DNA from: Streptomyces longisporoflavus
GTDB taxonomy: Bacteria; Actinomycetota; Actinomycetes; Streptomycetales; Streptomycetaceae
DNA: 64,000 nucleotides
Direction of reading: 5' to 3'
Assembly: GCF_014649775.1 (NCBI RefSeq)
Contig: NZ_BMTR01000005.1
Location: 248,001 to 312,000, forward strand
A program made the translations under genes and the position numbers. Shown here piece after piece: positions 8,716 to 17,093 of this stretch. The notes under the pieces were generated by a model. That model did not search any database, was not told the DNA's origin, and saw only the letters and a program-made list of their open reading frames with translations. Position 1 is the first letter of the stretch, and the number at the start of each line of letters is the position of its first letter.

Positions 8716-10350
8716 ATGACATCCGCAGACCAGCAGGACACGACAGAGCTCCGAGCCGCGGCGAGCCACCTCGCCCGCCGGCGCTTCCTCACCGTCACCG
8801 GCGCCGCGGCCGCGCTCGCCTTCGCCACCAATCTGCCGACGGCGGGTGTGGCGAGCGCCGCCGAACTGGACGCCCGCAAGATCACCGTCAACCCGTTCAC
8901 GCTCGGCGTGGCATCCGGCGACCCGCAGCCCGGCTCGGTCCTGCTCTGGACCCGCCTCGCCCCGTCCCCTTACGAGCCGGGCAACGGCCTGCCCGCGCAG
9001 CGCGTCCTCGTCCAGTGGGAGGTCGCGCGCGATGCCCGCTTCCGCCATGTGGTCAGGCGCGGCTCCGTCACCGCGCACCCCGAGTTCAACCACTCCGTAC
9101 GCGTGGCCGTGGACTACCTGAACACCGGCCGGACCTACTACTTCCGCTTCAAGACGGGCACGTGGATCAGCGAGACGGGCCGCACCCGCACCGCCCCGTC
9201 GGCCGGCAGCAGGGTGAGCTCCCTGAAACTCGCCGCGGTCTCCTGCCAGGCGTACCACGACGGCTATTTCACGGCGTACAAACACCTGGCGCAGGACGAC
9301 GTCGACGTCGTCTTCCACCTCGGCGACTACCTCTACGAGTACGCGGTGAACTCGGTCGGCGGCGCCCGCAACTACACCGACCGCACCCTTCCCGCCCTCT
9401 ACAACCGCGAGACGCAGACCCTGGAGGACTACCGGCTGCGGTACGCCCTCTACAAGTCCGACCCCGATCTGCGCGCCGCGCACGCCATGCACCCCTTCGT
9501 CGTCACCTGGGACGACCACGAGGCCGAGAACAACTACGCGGGCGACCTCGACGAGAACGGCAACCCGCCCGCCGAGTTCCTGATCCGCCGCGCCGCCGCC
9601 TACCGCGCGTACTGGGAGAACCTGCCGCTGCGCAGCCCCCAGCAGCCCACGGGCCCGGACCTGCAGCTCTACCGCCGCCTCAAGTGGGGCAGGCTCGCCC
9701 AGTTCGACGTCCTCGACACCCGGCAGTACCGCTCCGACCAGGCCTACGGCGACGGCGCCGACATCCCCGGTCCGGAGTCCAAGGACCCCAAGCGCACCCT
9801 CACCGGGGCCACCCAGGAGCGCTGGCTCATCGACGGCTGGCGCCGCTCGCGGGCGCTGTGGAACGTCGTGCCGCAGCAGGTCAACTTCTCCCAGCGCAAG
9901 CTCGACCTCAACCCCGTGGCGAAGGTCAGCATGGACGCCTGGGACGGCTACCCCGCCTCCCGCGACCGCGTCCTCGCGGGCGCGGCGTCGGCCGGGATCG
10001 AGAACCTGATGGTGCTCACGGGCGACGTGCACGTCGGGTACGCCTACGACATCAAGAAGGACTTCGACGACCCCGCGTCCAAGACGGTCGGCACGGAGAT
10101 CGTCGCCACGTCCATCGCGAGCGGCAAGGACGGCGCCGAGAAGCCCGCGACCTGGGAGACCTACACCAAGGCCAACCCGCACATGAAGTTCTACAACGGG
10201 CGCCGCGGCTACGTCACCGTGGACCTCGGCAGGGACTCCGCGCGCGCCGACTTCAAGACGGTGTCGGCGGTGACGACGCCGGGCGCGCCGATCACCACGG
10301 CGGCGTCCTTCGAGACGGAGGCGGGGGACCCGGGCCTGAAGCCCGCCTAG
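8716..10350 (+). CDS. phoD: Tat-exported PhoD-type alkaline phosphatase/phosphodiesterase
   Basis: A 544-residue secreted metalloenzyme that releases phosphate from phosphodiesters or monoesters. A twin-arginine signal ([11 protein letters not shown], about residues 21-31, cleavage near ASA) is followed by the PhoD N-terminal domain. The metallophosphatase core shows [19 protein letters not shown] and [12 protein letters not shown], which carry the metal ligands. ATG 8716 has a strong SD (GGGGAGG, 6 nt spacing). PhoD genes are usually PhoP-controlled; I did not identify a PHO box. Confidence 0.93.
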   Translation: MTSADQQDTTELRAAASHLARRRFLTVTGAAAALAFATNLPTAGVASAAELDARKITVNPFTLGVASGDPQPGSVLLWTRLAPSPYEPGNGLPAQRVLVQWEVARDARFRHVVRRGSVTAHPEFNHSVRVAVDYLNTGRTYYFRFKTGTWISETGRTRTAPSAGSRVSSLKLAAVSCQAYHDGYFTAYKHLAQDDVDVVFHLGDYLYEYAVNSVGGARNYTDRTLPALYNRETQTLEDYRLRYALYKSDPDLRAAHAMHPFVVTWDDHEAENNYAGDLDENGNPPAEFLIRRAAAYRAYWENLPLRSPQQPTGPDLQLYRRLKWGRLAQFDVLDTRQYRSDQAYGDGADIPGPESKDPKRTLTGATQERWLIDGWRRSRALWNVVPQQVNFSQRKLDLNPVAKVSMDAWDGYPASRDRVLAGAASAGIENLMVLTGDVHVGYAYDIKKDFDDPASKTVGTEIVATSIASGKDGAEKPATWETYTKANPHMKFYNGRRGYVTVDLGRDSARADFKTVSAVTTPGAPITTAASFETEAGDPGLKPA

Positions 10351-10370
10351 CCCACGGGCCGCCCGCCCGG

Positions 10371-10384
10371 CCCCGGAGCCGGGG
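10371..10384. terminator. Short hairpin between convergent phoD and the Gfo/Idh gene
   Basis: CCCCG and CGGGG arms around a 4-nt loop in the 39-nt gap between two converging stops. It could end transcription from both sides; the stem is short. Confidence 0.5.
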
Positions 10385-10389
10385 TGCGC

Positions 10390-11394
10390 TCACTCGCCCG
10401 GGTAGCGCACCCCGATCCGCTCCCGCACCGCGTCCAGGGTCCGCATGACCGCGAGGGTGCCGTCCAGGGGGACGAGCGGCGACTCGGTGTCGCCCGCGCG
10501 AAGACGGTGCATGACCTCGGCGGCCTCGTGCTTGAGACTGTCGCGGGGGCCGTCCGCGGGGACGGCGGCGAACTCCTCGGGGTCGCGGCCGTCGCGGTGC
10601 AGCACGAAGCGCTCCGGGAAGAAGAAGCCGTCCGGGACGTCGATGCGGCCCTTCGAGCCCGTGACGGAGGCGGTGACCGGAGTGCCCGCGTTGATGGAGC
10701 AGTGCAGCAAGGCCTGAGCACCGCTCTCCCACGAGAGCAGCATGCCCGTCTGGAGATCGACGCCCTCCTCCGAGAGCATTGCTCTCGCCGTCACCCCCGA
10801 GGGCTCACCGAGCAGCAGGTGCGCGAACGACACCGGGTACACCCCGAGGTCGAGCAGCGCGCCACCGCCCTGCGCCGGGTCCCGGAGGCGGTGCGAGGGC
10901 GGGAAGGGACCGGCGAGGCCGAAGTCGGCCTGCACGGTGCGCACCTCGCCGATCGCCCCCTCGTCGACCAGCGCCTTCAGCCGCCTGACCAGCGGATGGC
11001 AGTACATCCACATGGCCTCCATCAGGAAGAGGCCGCGCCGCCTCGCGAGCGTCACCAGCTCCTGCGCCTCGCGGGCGTTCAGCGCGAACGCCTTCTCGCA
11101 GAGCACCGCGCGGCCCGCGTCGAGGCACAGCCCCGCCGCCGCAAGGTGCGAGGCGTGCGGCGTCGCCACGTACACGACGTCGATGTCCTCGTCCTCGGCG
11201 AGCGCGCTCCACGTTCCGTACGCGCGAGGTATCCCGAATCGTTCGGCGAACGCCTTCGCCGACGCGTCGGTCCGCGACGCCACCGCGACGACCTCCGCGT
11301 CCGGCATGTCGAGGAGGTTCGCCGTGAACGATGCGGCGATCCCGCCCGTCGCCAGGATGCCCCAGCGCACGGGTTCACGGTTGTCTTCCACCAC
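10390..11394 (-). CDS. Gfo/Idh/MocA family oxidoreductase
   Basis: A 334-residue NAD(P)-dependent sugar or cyclitol dehydrogenase-type enzyme. The Rossmann part shows WGILATGGIAASF and the EK motif in VLCEKAFALN, which orients the cofactor and substrate; the C-terminal beta-sheet domain includes GGGALLDLGVYPVSF. I start at GTG 11394 (VVEDNREPVRWG); the frame reaches 11856 but would run through the divergent MFS gene. Substrate unknown. Confidence 0.88.
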   Translation of the reverse strand: MVEDNREPVRWGILATGGIAASFTANLLDMPDAEVVAVASRTDASAKAFAERFGIPRAYGTWSALAEDEDIDVVYVATPHASHLAAAGLCLDAGRAVLCEKAFALNAREAQELVTLARRRGLFLMEAMWMYCHPLVRRLKALVDEGAIGEVRTVQADFGLAGPFPPSHRLRDPAQGGGALLDLGVYPVSFAHLLLGEPSGVTARAMLSEEGVDLQTGMLLSWESGAQALLHCSINAGTPVTASVTGSKGRIDVPDGFFFPERFVLHRDGRDPEEFAAVPADGPRDSLKHEAAEVMHRLRAGDTESPLVPLDGTLAVMRTLDAVRERIGVRYPGE

Positions 11395-11497
11395 TGGAGC
11401 CCCTGTCCGTACCGCGGAGTACCGCGGAAATGGTCTCAACCAGCACAGCTGAGCTGAGAGCATAGGTAATCGCACGCCTAATCGGAAAGGAAGTCGC

Positions 11498-12853
11498 ATG
11501 CCGGAGCACGGCAGCCGCACCACGGGTGAGTCCGAAGGCTCCCTCATACGGCAGTCCCGGGGGGCAGACCCGGGCCCCACTCCCGCCACCCCCACCGCTC
11601 CGGCCCCCGCCGCCGGCCTCGCCGCCAAGCGCCGCACCGGCCTTCTCGTCACCCTCGTCCTCGGCGGCCTCACCGCGGTCCCGCCGCTCTCCATGGACAT
11701 GTACCTGCCGGCGCTCCCGGAGGTCACCCGCTCGCTGCACACGTCCGCCGCGACCGCGCAGCTCACCCTCACCGCCTGCCTCACCGGCATGGCGCTCGGG
11801 CAGCTCGTCGTCGGACCGATGAGCGACAAGTGGGGCCGGCGCAGGCCGCTGCTCATCGGGCTCTTCGTCTACATCTTCGCCACCGCGATCTGCGCGTTCG
11901 CGCCCACCGTCGAACTCCTCGTCGGCTTCCGCCTGTTGCAGGGCCTCGCCGGCGCCGCGGGCATCGTCATCGCCCGCGCCGTCGTGCGTGATCTCTACGA
12001 CGGCGTGGAGATGGCCCGCTTCTTCTCCACCCTGATGCTGATCTCCGGGGTCGCCCCGGTCGTCGCGCCCCTCATCGGCGGCCAGGTCCTGCGCTTCACC
12101 GACTGGCGCGGCATCTTCGCCGTGCTCACGGTGATCGGCATCGCCCTGACCGCGGTCGTCTGGCGCAGCCTGCCCGAGACGCTCGTCCCGGAGAAGCGGC
12201 ACAGCGGCGGCACCGCCGAAGCGCTGCGCACCATGAAGTCGCTCCTCGCCGACCGCGTCTTCGCCGGTTACATGATCGCGGGCGGGTTCGCCTTCGCCGC
12301 GCTGTTCGCCTACATCTCCGCGTCGCCGTTCGTCATCCAGGAGATCTACGGCGCTTCGCCGCAGACCTTCAGCCTGCTCTTCGGCGTGAACTCCGTCGGC
12401 CTGATCGTCGTCGGCCAGATCAACGGCAAGGTCCTCGTCGGCCGGGTCAGCCTCGACAAGGCGCTCGCCTTCGGCCTGACGGTCATCGTGCTCGCCGCCA
12501 CCGCGCTGCTCCTGATGACCACGGGCGTCTTCGGGGACGTCGGCCTGTTCCCCGTCGCCGCCGGGCTCTTCGTCCTGATGTCGGCGATGGGCCTCGCGAT
12601 GCCCAACACCAACGCCCTGGCCCTGATGCGCACCCCGCACGCCGCGGGCTCCGCTTCGGCGCTGCTCGGCACGTCCTCCTTCCTCATCGGCGCGATCGCG
12701 TCGCCGCTGGTCGGCATCGCGGGCGAGGCCACGGCCGTGCCCATGGCCGTCGTCCAGCTCATCTGCGGCCTGGCGGCCATCGGCTGCTTCGTGGGACTGT
12801 GCCGCCCCTGGCAGCACTCGGCCAGACCGAACCGGGAGGGGACGGACCACTGA
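11498..12853 (+). CDS. Bcr/CflA-type multidrug MFS exporter
   Basis: A 451-residue, 12-helix major facilitator of the DHA1 class. After a Pro/Ala-rich cytosolic N-terminus of about 48 residues come the family signatures SMDMYLPALPEV in helix 1 and MSDKWGRRRPLLIG in the 2-3 loop. Such pumps expel antibiotics by proton antiport. SD AAAGGAAG precedes ATG 11498. The serine hydrolase gene overlaps its stop by 4 nt, so both are probably translated as a unit. Confidence 0.9.
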   Translation: MPEHGSRTTGESEGSLIRQSRGADPGPTPATPTAPAPAAGLAAKRRTGLLVTLVLGGLTAVPPLSMDMYLPALPEVTRSLHTSAATAQLTLTACLTGMALGQLVVGPMSDKWGRRRPLLIGLFVYIFATAICAFAPTVELLVGFRLLQGLAGAAGIVIARAVVRDLYDGVEMARFFSTLMLISGVAPVVAPLIGGQVLRFTDWRGIFAVLTVIGIALTAVVWRSLPETLVPEKRHSGGTAEALRTMKSLLADRVFAGYMIAGGFAFAALFAYISASPFVIQEIYGASPQTFSLLFGVNSVGLIVVGQINGKVLVGRVSLDKALAFGLTVIVLAATALLLMTTGVFGDVGLFPVAAGLFVLMSAMGLAMPNTNALALMRTPHAAGSASALLGTSSFLIGAIASPLVGIAGEATAVPMAVVQLICGLAAIGCFVGLCRPWQHSARPNREGTDH

Positions 12854-13986
12854 CCGCGCCACGCCTCCTGCGCGCCGGGACGCCGGACCGTGCGGGGCTC
12901 GACACGGAGGAGATGGGCCACCTCGTACGCGAGGTGCGCGCCCTGACGCGCGGGGAGCGGCCCTGGTGCGCGGGCGCCGTCGTGCTCGCCGGGCGCGGCC
13001 CGGTGGTCGCCGTCCACGAGGCGGCGGGCCGTGCGGTGCGCTATGCCGCGTACGACGCCGAGGCGGACGCGGGGGTCGAACTGCCGCCCGCGGAGCAGGT
13101 GCTGACGCGCACCGGCACGCCCTTCGACCTGGCGTCGCTCACCAAGCTCTTCACCACGGTCGCCGCGATGCAGCAGCTGGAGCGCGGCACGCTCGGCATC
13201 GACGCGCGCGTCTCGGCGTACGTACCCGAGTTCACCGCCGCCGCCGAGCACGGCATCACCGTGCGCCAGCTGCTCACGCACACCTCGGGGCTGCGGCCCG
13301 AACTGCCGCTGTACGACTGCCCGGACGGCGCGGCCCGTTTCGCCGCCCTGTGCGCGGAGGCCCCGTCGAGCCCGCAGGGCGAGCATCTCTACTCCGATCT
13401 GAACATGCTGCTGCTCCAGCACGTCCTGGAGCGCATCACGGGCCGCCCGTTCGACGTCCTCGTGCGCGAGGGCATCACCCGGCCGCTCGGCATGGCGGCC
13501 ACCGGCTTCGGGCCGCGCCCCGACGCGGCGGCCACCGAGGACCAGCGCAGGCCCTGGGCGAAGGCGGACCGGGGGATGCTGCGGGGGGAGGTGCACGACG
13601 AGAACGCCTGGGCGCTCGGGGGCGTGGCGGGCCACGCCGGGCTCTTCTCCACCGCGCGTGACCTCGCGGTCTTCTGCCGGGCGCTGCTGTGCGGCGGCTC
13701 GTACGGCAGGGCGCGCATACTCGGTCCCGACTTCGTGGAGCTGATGCTTACGCCGCCGGGGCTCGGGTTCGGGCTCGATCAGGCGTGGTTCATGGGGGAG
13801 CTCGCGGGGCGCGGTGCGGCGGGGCACACCGGTTTCACCGGGACGTCCCTGGTGATCGACCCCGCCACGGACTCGTTTCTGATCCTCCTGGCGAACACGG
13901 TCCATCCCCGGCGGGGGGTTCGGGGGGTTGCCGACAGCGGGCCGCGGGCCCGGGCCGCGACGCGGCTTGCTCGCGCGGCACGCTGA
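12850..13986 (+). CDS. Serine hydrolase of the beta-lactamase/DD-peptidase fold
   Basis: About 378 residues. SLTKLF is the Ser-X-X-Lys nucleophile motif, LYSDLN stands for the Tyr-X-Asn element and GHTGFTG for the Lys/His-Thr-Gly strand, so this is a class C/esterase-type hydrolase. There is no signal peptide, so it is probably cytosolic. The start is unusual: a strong SD-like GGGAGGGGAC (about 12835-12844) sits 6-8 nt before CTG 12850, and that CTG overlaps the MFS stop as CTGA, mimicking the common ATGA overlap. GTG 12799 and ATG 12913 are alternatives. Confidence 0.83.
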   Translation: MTAPRLLRAGTPDRAGLDTEEMGHLVREVRALTRGERPWCAGAVVLAGRGPVVAVHEAAGRAVRYAAYDAEADAGVELPPAEQVLTRTGTPFDLASLTKLFTTVAAMQQLERGTLGIDARVSAYVPEFTAAAEHGITVRQLLTHTSGLRPELPLYDCPDGAARFAALCAEAPSSPQGEHLYSDLNMLLLQHVLERITGRPFDVLVREGITRPLGMAATGFGPRPDAAATEDQRRPWAKADRGMLRGEVHDENAWALGGVAGHAGLFSTARDLAVFCRALLCGGSYGRARILGPDFVELMLTPPGLGFGLDQAWFMGELAGRGAAGHTGFTGTSLVIDPATDSFLILLANTVHPRRGVRGVADSGPRARAATRLARAAR

Positions 13987-14020
13987 GCGCTTTGCTCGTG
14001 CGGTGATTCTCCTGCGGGCC

Positions 14021-14065
14021 GGTGGGGGCTTGTCGCGCAGTTCCCCGCGCCCCTTGCGGGGCGCG
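14021..14065 (+). repeat. Streptomyces dispersed repeat with terminator-like hairpin
   Basis: The block containing TTGTCGCGCAGTTCCCCGCG followed by an 8-bp hairpin (CGCGCCCC, loop TTGC, GGGGCGCG; 14046-14065) matches a sequence I recall between many Streptomyces genes. It lies 35 nt after the serine hydrolase stop and could terminate that operon. Confidence 0.7.
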
Positions 14066-14085
14066 TGCCCCCGTAGAATCGCCGG

Positions 14086-15099
14086 GTGAACGTCCCGAAA
14101 TTTGCGGTGGCCCCCGGTGAGACCCTGCGTGCTGCCCTTGCCGGGCTGCTTGAGGGGTTGCCGGCCAAGCAGGCCGCGCAAGCCGTCGAGCGGCTGATCG
14201 CCAATTATCGGGGGAGTACACCTACCGATGCGCCGATCCTGCGGGACCGGGCGGACGTCGCCGCGTATGCCGCGTACCGGATGCCCGCGACCTACGAGGC
14301 GGTGCGGTCCGCGCTCGGCGCGCTCGCGGACGCCGCGCCCGGCTGGGCGCCCGGCAGCCATGTGGACGTCGGCGGCGGTACCGGCGCGGCGACCTGGGCG
14401 GTGAGCGCGACCTGGGACGGCGAGCGGCCCGTCACGGTGCTCGACTGGGCCGAGCCCGCCCTCGCCCTGGGGCGTGAACTGGCCGCCGCCAACCCCTGGT
14501 TGAAGGCGACGGAGTGGCAGCGCTCTCGTATCGGATCGGCGCTCAGCATCGAGAGCACTGATCTCGTCACGGTGTCGTACGTCCTCAAGGAGCTGACGCG
14601 GGACGACCGGCGCTCGGTCGTGGACGCGGCGGCGAACGCCGCTCAGGCCGTCGTCATCGTCGAGCCCGGCACCCCCGACGGCTACGCCCGCGTCATCGAG
14701 GCACGGGGCCGCCTGATCGCCGCCGGATTCCGGGTCGCCGCGCCCTGCCCGCACAGCTCCGCCTGCCCGATCGTGCCCGGCGATGACTGGTGCCACTTCT
14801 CCGCCCGCGTCAGCCGCTCGTCCCTGCACCGGCAGGTCAAGGGCGGCTCACTGCCGTACGAGGACGAGAAGTTCAGCTATGTGGCGGCCGTGCGGTTCGA
14901 CGCCGATCCCGCGCCCGAGCGCGTGGTGCGCAAGCCGCAGATCCGCAAAGGGCAGGTCCTGCTCGACCTGTGCGCGCCGGACGAGCGGCTGCACCGCGAG
15001 ACGGTGACCAAGCGGCACGGCCCGCTGTACCGCGCGGCCCGCGACGCGCAGTGGGGCGACGCGTGGCCGCCGCCCCACCAGGAGAGCGCGGAGAGCTAG
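14086..15099 (+). CDS. Rsm22-like (mitoribosomal small subunit type) SAM methyltransferase family protein
   Basis: A 337-residue protein with a methyltransferase core: HVDVGGGTGAATW (motif I), VTVLDWAEPALALG and TVSYVLKELT. A cysteine/histidine segment CPHSSACPI followed by DDWCHF is the region that binds Fe-S or metal in Rsm22-type proteins. It is probably involved in small-subunit ribosome assembly or rRNA modification, inferred from family only. GTG 14086 is the start. Its stop TAG (15097-15099) overlaps the ddaH stop on the other strand inside a shared CTAG. Confidence 0.82.
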   Translation: MNVPKFAVAPGETLRAALAGLLEGLPAKQAAQAVERLIANYRGSTPTDAPILRDRADVAAYAAYRMPATYEAVRSALGALADAAPGWAPGSHVDVGGGTGAATWAVSATWDGERPVTVLDWAEPALALGRELAAANPWLKATEWQRSRIGSALSIESTDLVTVSYVLKELTRDDRRSVVDAAANAAQAVVIVEPGTPDGYARVIEARGRLIAAGFRVAAPCPHSSACPIVPGDDWCHFSARVSRSSLHRQVKGGSLPYEDEKFSYVAAVRFDADPAPERVVRKPQIRKGQVLLDLCAPDERLHRETVTKRHGPLYRAARDAQWGDAWPPPHQESAES

Positions 15100-15947
15100 C
15101 CGCGCAGCTCCTGCGTGCAGCACTTCACGCTGCCGCCGCCCTTGAGCAGCTCGCTCAAATCCATGGGGACGGGTTCGTAGCCGCGTTCCCGCAGCGGTGC
15201 GAAGAGGCCGACCGCGCCCTGGGGGAGCAGTACGTGCAGGCCGTCCGAGACCGCGTTGAGCCCGAGCGCCACCGCGTCCGGTTCCTCGGCGATCAGCGCG
15301 TCCGGGAACAGGCGCCGCAGTACGGCCCGGCTGCCCGGCGAGAACGCGGGCGGGTAGTACATGACGTCGTCTCCGGCGTCCCCGTCGTCTCCCGCGTCCC
15401 CGGCGTCGCTGAGCACCGCGAGCGCCGTGTCCAGGTGGTAGTAGCGGGGATCGACGAGATCGAGACCGATGACCGGGCGGCCGAAGAACTCCTGCGCTTC
15501 CCCGTGCGACAGGGGACTGGCCCGGAAACCGCGCCCGGCGAGGACGTACGAGGACGTGACGGCGAAGTCGCCCTCGCCCTCGTTCACGTGCGTGGGTTCG
15601 AGAAGGTCCGTGAAGCCGTGCTCCCGGAACCACTCCAGGTGGGCGACGGCCTCGGGGCCGCGCTCGGGATAGGCGAACCGCGCGCCGAGCACGCGGCCCC
15701 CGATGACGGTCGCGCCGTTCGCGGCGAAGACCATGTCCGGCAGGCCGGGACGCGGGGTGAGCTCCTCGACGGTGTGGCCGAGCGAGCGGTAGCGGTCACG
15801 CAGGTCCTCCCACTGGGCGACGGCCAGGGGGACGTCGACCGGTTTCGAGGGGTCCATCCAGGGGTTGATGGAGTACGTGACCTTGAAGTGTGCGGGTGAG
15901 CACATCAGATAGCGCCGGGGTGTGGCGCGACGAGGAAAACGACTCAA
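15096..15947 (-). CDS. ddaH: Dimethylargininase (DDAH)
   Basis: A 283-residue amidinotransferase-fold hydrolase that converts N-omega-methylated arginine to citrulline and (di)methylamine. Catalytic elements are visible: GEGDF (acid), YYHLDTAL (His) and KCCTQEL (Cys near the C-terminus). A loop at about residues 182-195 is an Asp/Gly/Ala repeat (DAGDAGDDGDAGDD), longer than I recall in relatives. Start is TTG 15947: a good SD (GAGGAG) lies 6-8 nt upstream and the MSRFPRRATPRR N-terminus is familiar in Streptomyces homologues. That SD lies inside a 13-bp stem (see the leader entry). Confidence 0.92.
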   Translation of the reverse strand: MSRFPRRATPRRYLMCSPAHFKVTYSINPWMDPSKPVDVPLAVAQWEDLRDRYRSLGHTVEELTPRPGLPDMVFAANGATVIGGRVLGARFAYPERGPEAVAHLEWFREHGFTDLLEPTHVNEGEGDFAVTSSYVLAGRGFRASPLSHGEAQEFFGRPVIGLDLVDPRYYHLDTALAVLSDAGDAGDDGDAGDDVMYYPPAFSPGSRAVLRRLFPDALIAEEPDAVALGLNAVSDGLHVLLPQGAVGLFAPLRERGYEPVPMDLSELLKGGGSVKCCTQELRG

Positions 15948-16031
15948 CGAGGGCTCCTCACGTACCGCGGTGGTCAGTTCCTGCCCTTGGCGGGTCAGTT
16001 GCTGCCCATGGTGCGGTCTGAGGAGCCCTCG
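15948..16031 (-). promoter_or_regulatory. ddaH leader: 13-bp stem that sequesters the ribosome-binding site
   Basis: Bases 15948-15960 and 16019-16031 are perfect 13-bp inverted repeats (CGAGGGCTCCTCA with TGAGGAGCCCTCG). In the ddaH transcript the 3' arm contains the SD GAGGAG and ends right at the TTG start, so the stem would block initiation. The 58-nt loop holds two 15-nt near-identical copies (15972-15986 and 15993-16007; GGGCAGSAACTGACC on the transcript) and a four-codon ATG frame (16009-15995, MGSN). Structure is read directly; regulation is inferred. Confidence 0.6.
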
Positions 16032-16110
16032 CGCTGTGATCTGAACGGGTGGTTCAGCGAGTGGTCCAGCCGGGTCGGCGGATGGTCAGGGCACCATCCG
16101 CGCCCCCGTC

Positions 16111-16293
16111 TCATGACTCGCCGCGCGCCGAGCGGCCTTCCTGGAGTTTGCGCAGCAGCTCGCGCTTCTGCGCCTGCGGGCTGAGCCCGCCGCCGACCTG
16201 GCCGCCGCGGCCCCCGCCGCGCAGCGCCTTGCGGGAGAGGTTGGTGCGCGTACCGCCGACGCCCAGCATGTTTCCTGCTCCGCCTCGCGACAT
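16111..16293 (-). CDS. DUF6243-like small basic protein
   Basis: A 60-residue Gly/Arg-rich protein (MSRGGAGNMLGVGGTRTNLS, then RGGGRGGQVGGGLSPQAQKR) with no membrane segment, resembling the short DUF6243 family of streptomycetes. Function unknown; the charge suggests nucleic-acid or ribosome contact, but that is a guess. ATG 16293 has a clear SD (CGGAGGT, 6-7 nt spacing). It faces a TetR gene across a region with three operator-like palindromes, so it is probably that repressor's target. Confidence 0.78.
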   Translation of the reverse strand: MSRGGAGNMLGVGGTRTNLSRKALRGGGRGGQVGGGLSPQAQKRELLRKLQEGRSARGES

Positions 16294-16355
16294 GTGAGTA
16301 CCTCCGGGTCGAGTGATCGAATGATCGAGGGACCGAGTGATCCGCGTACCTTCCG

Positions 16356-16437
16356 CGAGACGTCTCGTCTCGCTTCGATGGCTAACTCTGAACGAGACGG
16401 TTCGTCTTGTCAAGGTTTTTCGAGACGGTACGTCTCG
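16356..16437. promoter_or_regulatory. Three TetR operator-like palindromes between the DUF6243 gene and the TetR gene
   Basis: Three copies of CGAGACG-N3-CGTCTCG: 16356-16372 (perfect, spacer TCT), 16393-16409 (one mismatch, right arm CGTCTTG) and 16421-16437 (perfect, spacer GTA). Centres are 37 and 28 bp apart. They fill the divergent promoter region, the last one 27 nt before the tetR ATG, which fits autorepression plus control of the small gene. Confidence 0.75.
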
Positions 16438-16463
16438 GCTCGTTCGCTGCTACATTCGACGGC

Positions 16464-17093
16464 ATGGCCACGAAACCCGCCCCTGACTCCAAGCGCCGCA
16501 GCGAACGCTCGCGCCGCGCGATCTATGACGCCGCCCTCGAACTGGTCTCCGAGGTCGGCTACGCCAAGCTCACGATCGAGGCGATCGCGGCCCGCGCGGG
16601 CGTGGGCAAACAGACGATCTACCGCTGGTGGCCGTCGAAGGGCGCCGTCCTGCTCGACGCCTTCCTGGACCTCGGCCACCAGGCGAGCGTGGAGGCGAGC
16701 ACCGCGGCTGGCCATGAACCGGAGCACGAGATCCCGGACTCCGGAGATCTCGAGGCCGACCTCAAGTACGTCGTGCGGGCCACCATCGACGAGCTCAAGA
16801 ACCCCAAGTACGACGCCCCTTACCGGGCGCTCGCCGCCGAGGGCATGCTCAACGAGGAGATCGGCGCCGAGTACGTCGAGAAGCTCCTCGAACCCTCGCT
16901 CCAGCTCTACGTCAAGCGACTGCGGCGCGCCCAGGAGGCCGGCCAGGTCTCCGCCGAGGTGGACCCCCGCATCGCCCTGGAGCTGTGGACGGGCCCGATG
17001 GCCCAGCGCTGGTTGCAGCGCACCGGGCCGCTCACCCACGAATACGGCGACAAGCTCGTCGAGTACGCCCTTTACGGCATCGCGCCCCGCTGA
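16464..17093 (+). CDS. TetR family transcriptional regulator
   Basis: A 209-residue regulator. The N-terminal helix-turn-helix lies at about residues 30-58 (LTIEAIAARAGVGKQTIYRWW), followed by SKGAVLLDAF and a ligand-binding C-terminal domain with a TetR_C-type end (LELWTGPMAQRWLQR). ATG 16464 is chosen because it follows the last palindrome and begins family-like sequence. Its recognition helix closely resembles that of the TetR at 47261 (VGKATIYRRW). Its stop and the GDPD stop share the palindrome TGATCA (17091-17096). Confidence 0.92.
   Translation: MATKPAPDSKRRSERSRRAIYDAALELVSEVGYAKLTIEAIAARAGVGKQTIYRWWPSKGAVLLDAFLDLGHQASVEASTAAGHEPEHEIPDSGDLEADLKYVVRATIDELKNPKYDAPYRALAAEGMLNEEIGAEYVEKLLEPSLQLYVKRLRRAQEAGQVSAEVDPRIALELWTGPMAQRWLQRTGPLTHEYGDKLVEYALYGIAPR

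Noticed and set aside
7794..10448. 884-codon plus-strand frame across the SDR and phoD genes
   Set aside because: It reads phoD in the wrong frame and the SDR gene antisense; typical artefact of high third-position GC.
15995..16009. Four-codon MGSN leader peptide as a gene
   Set aside because: No SD before it and too short to support; kept only as a feature of the ddaH leader.
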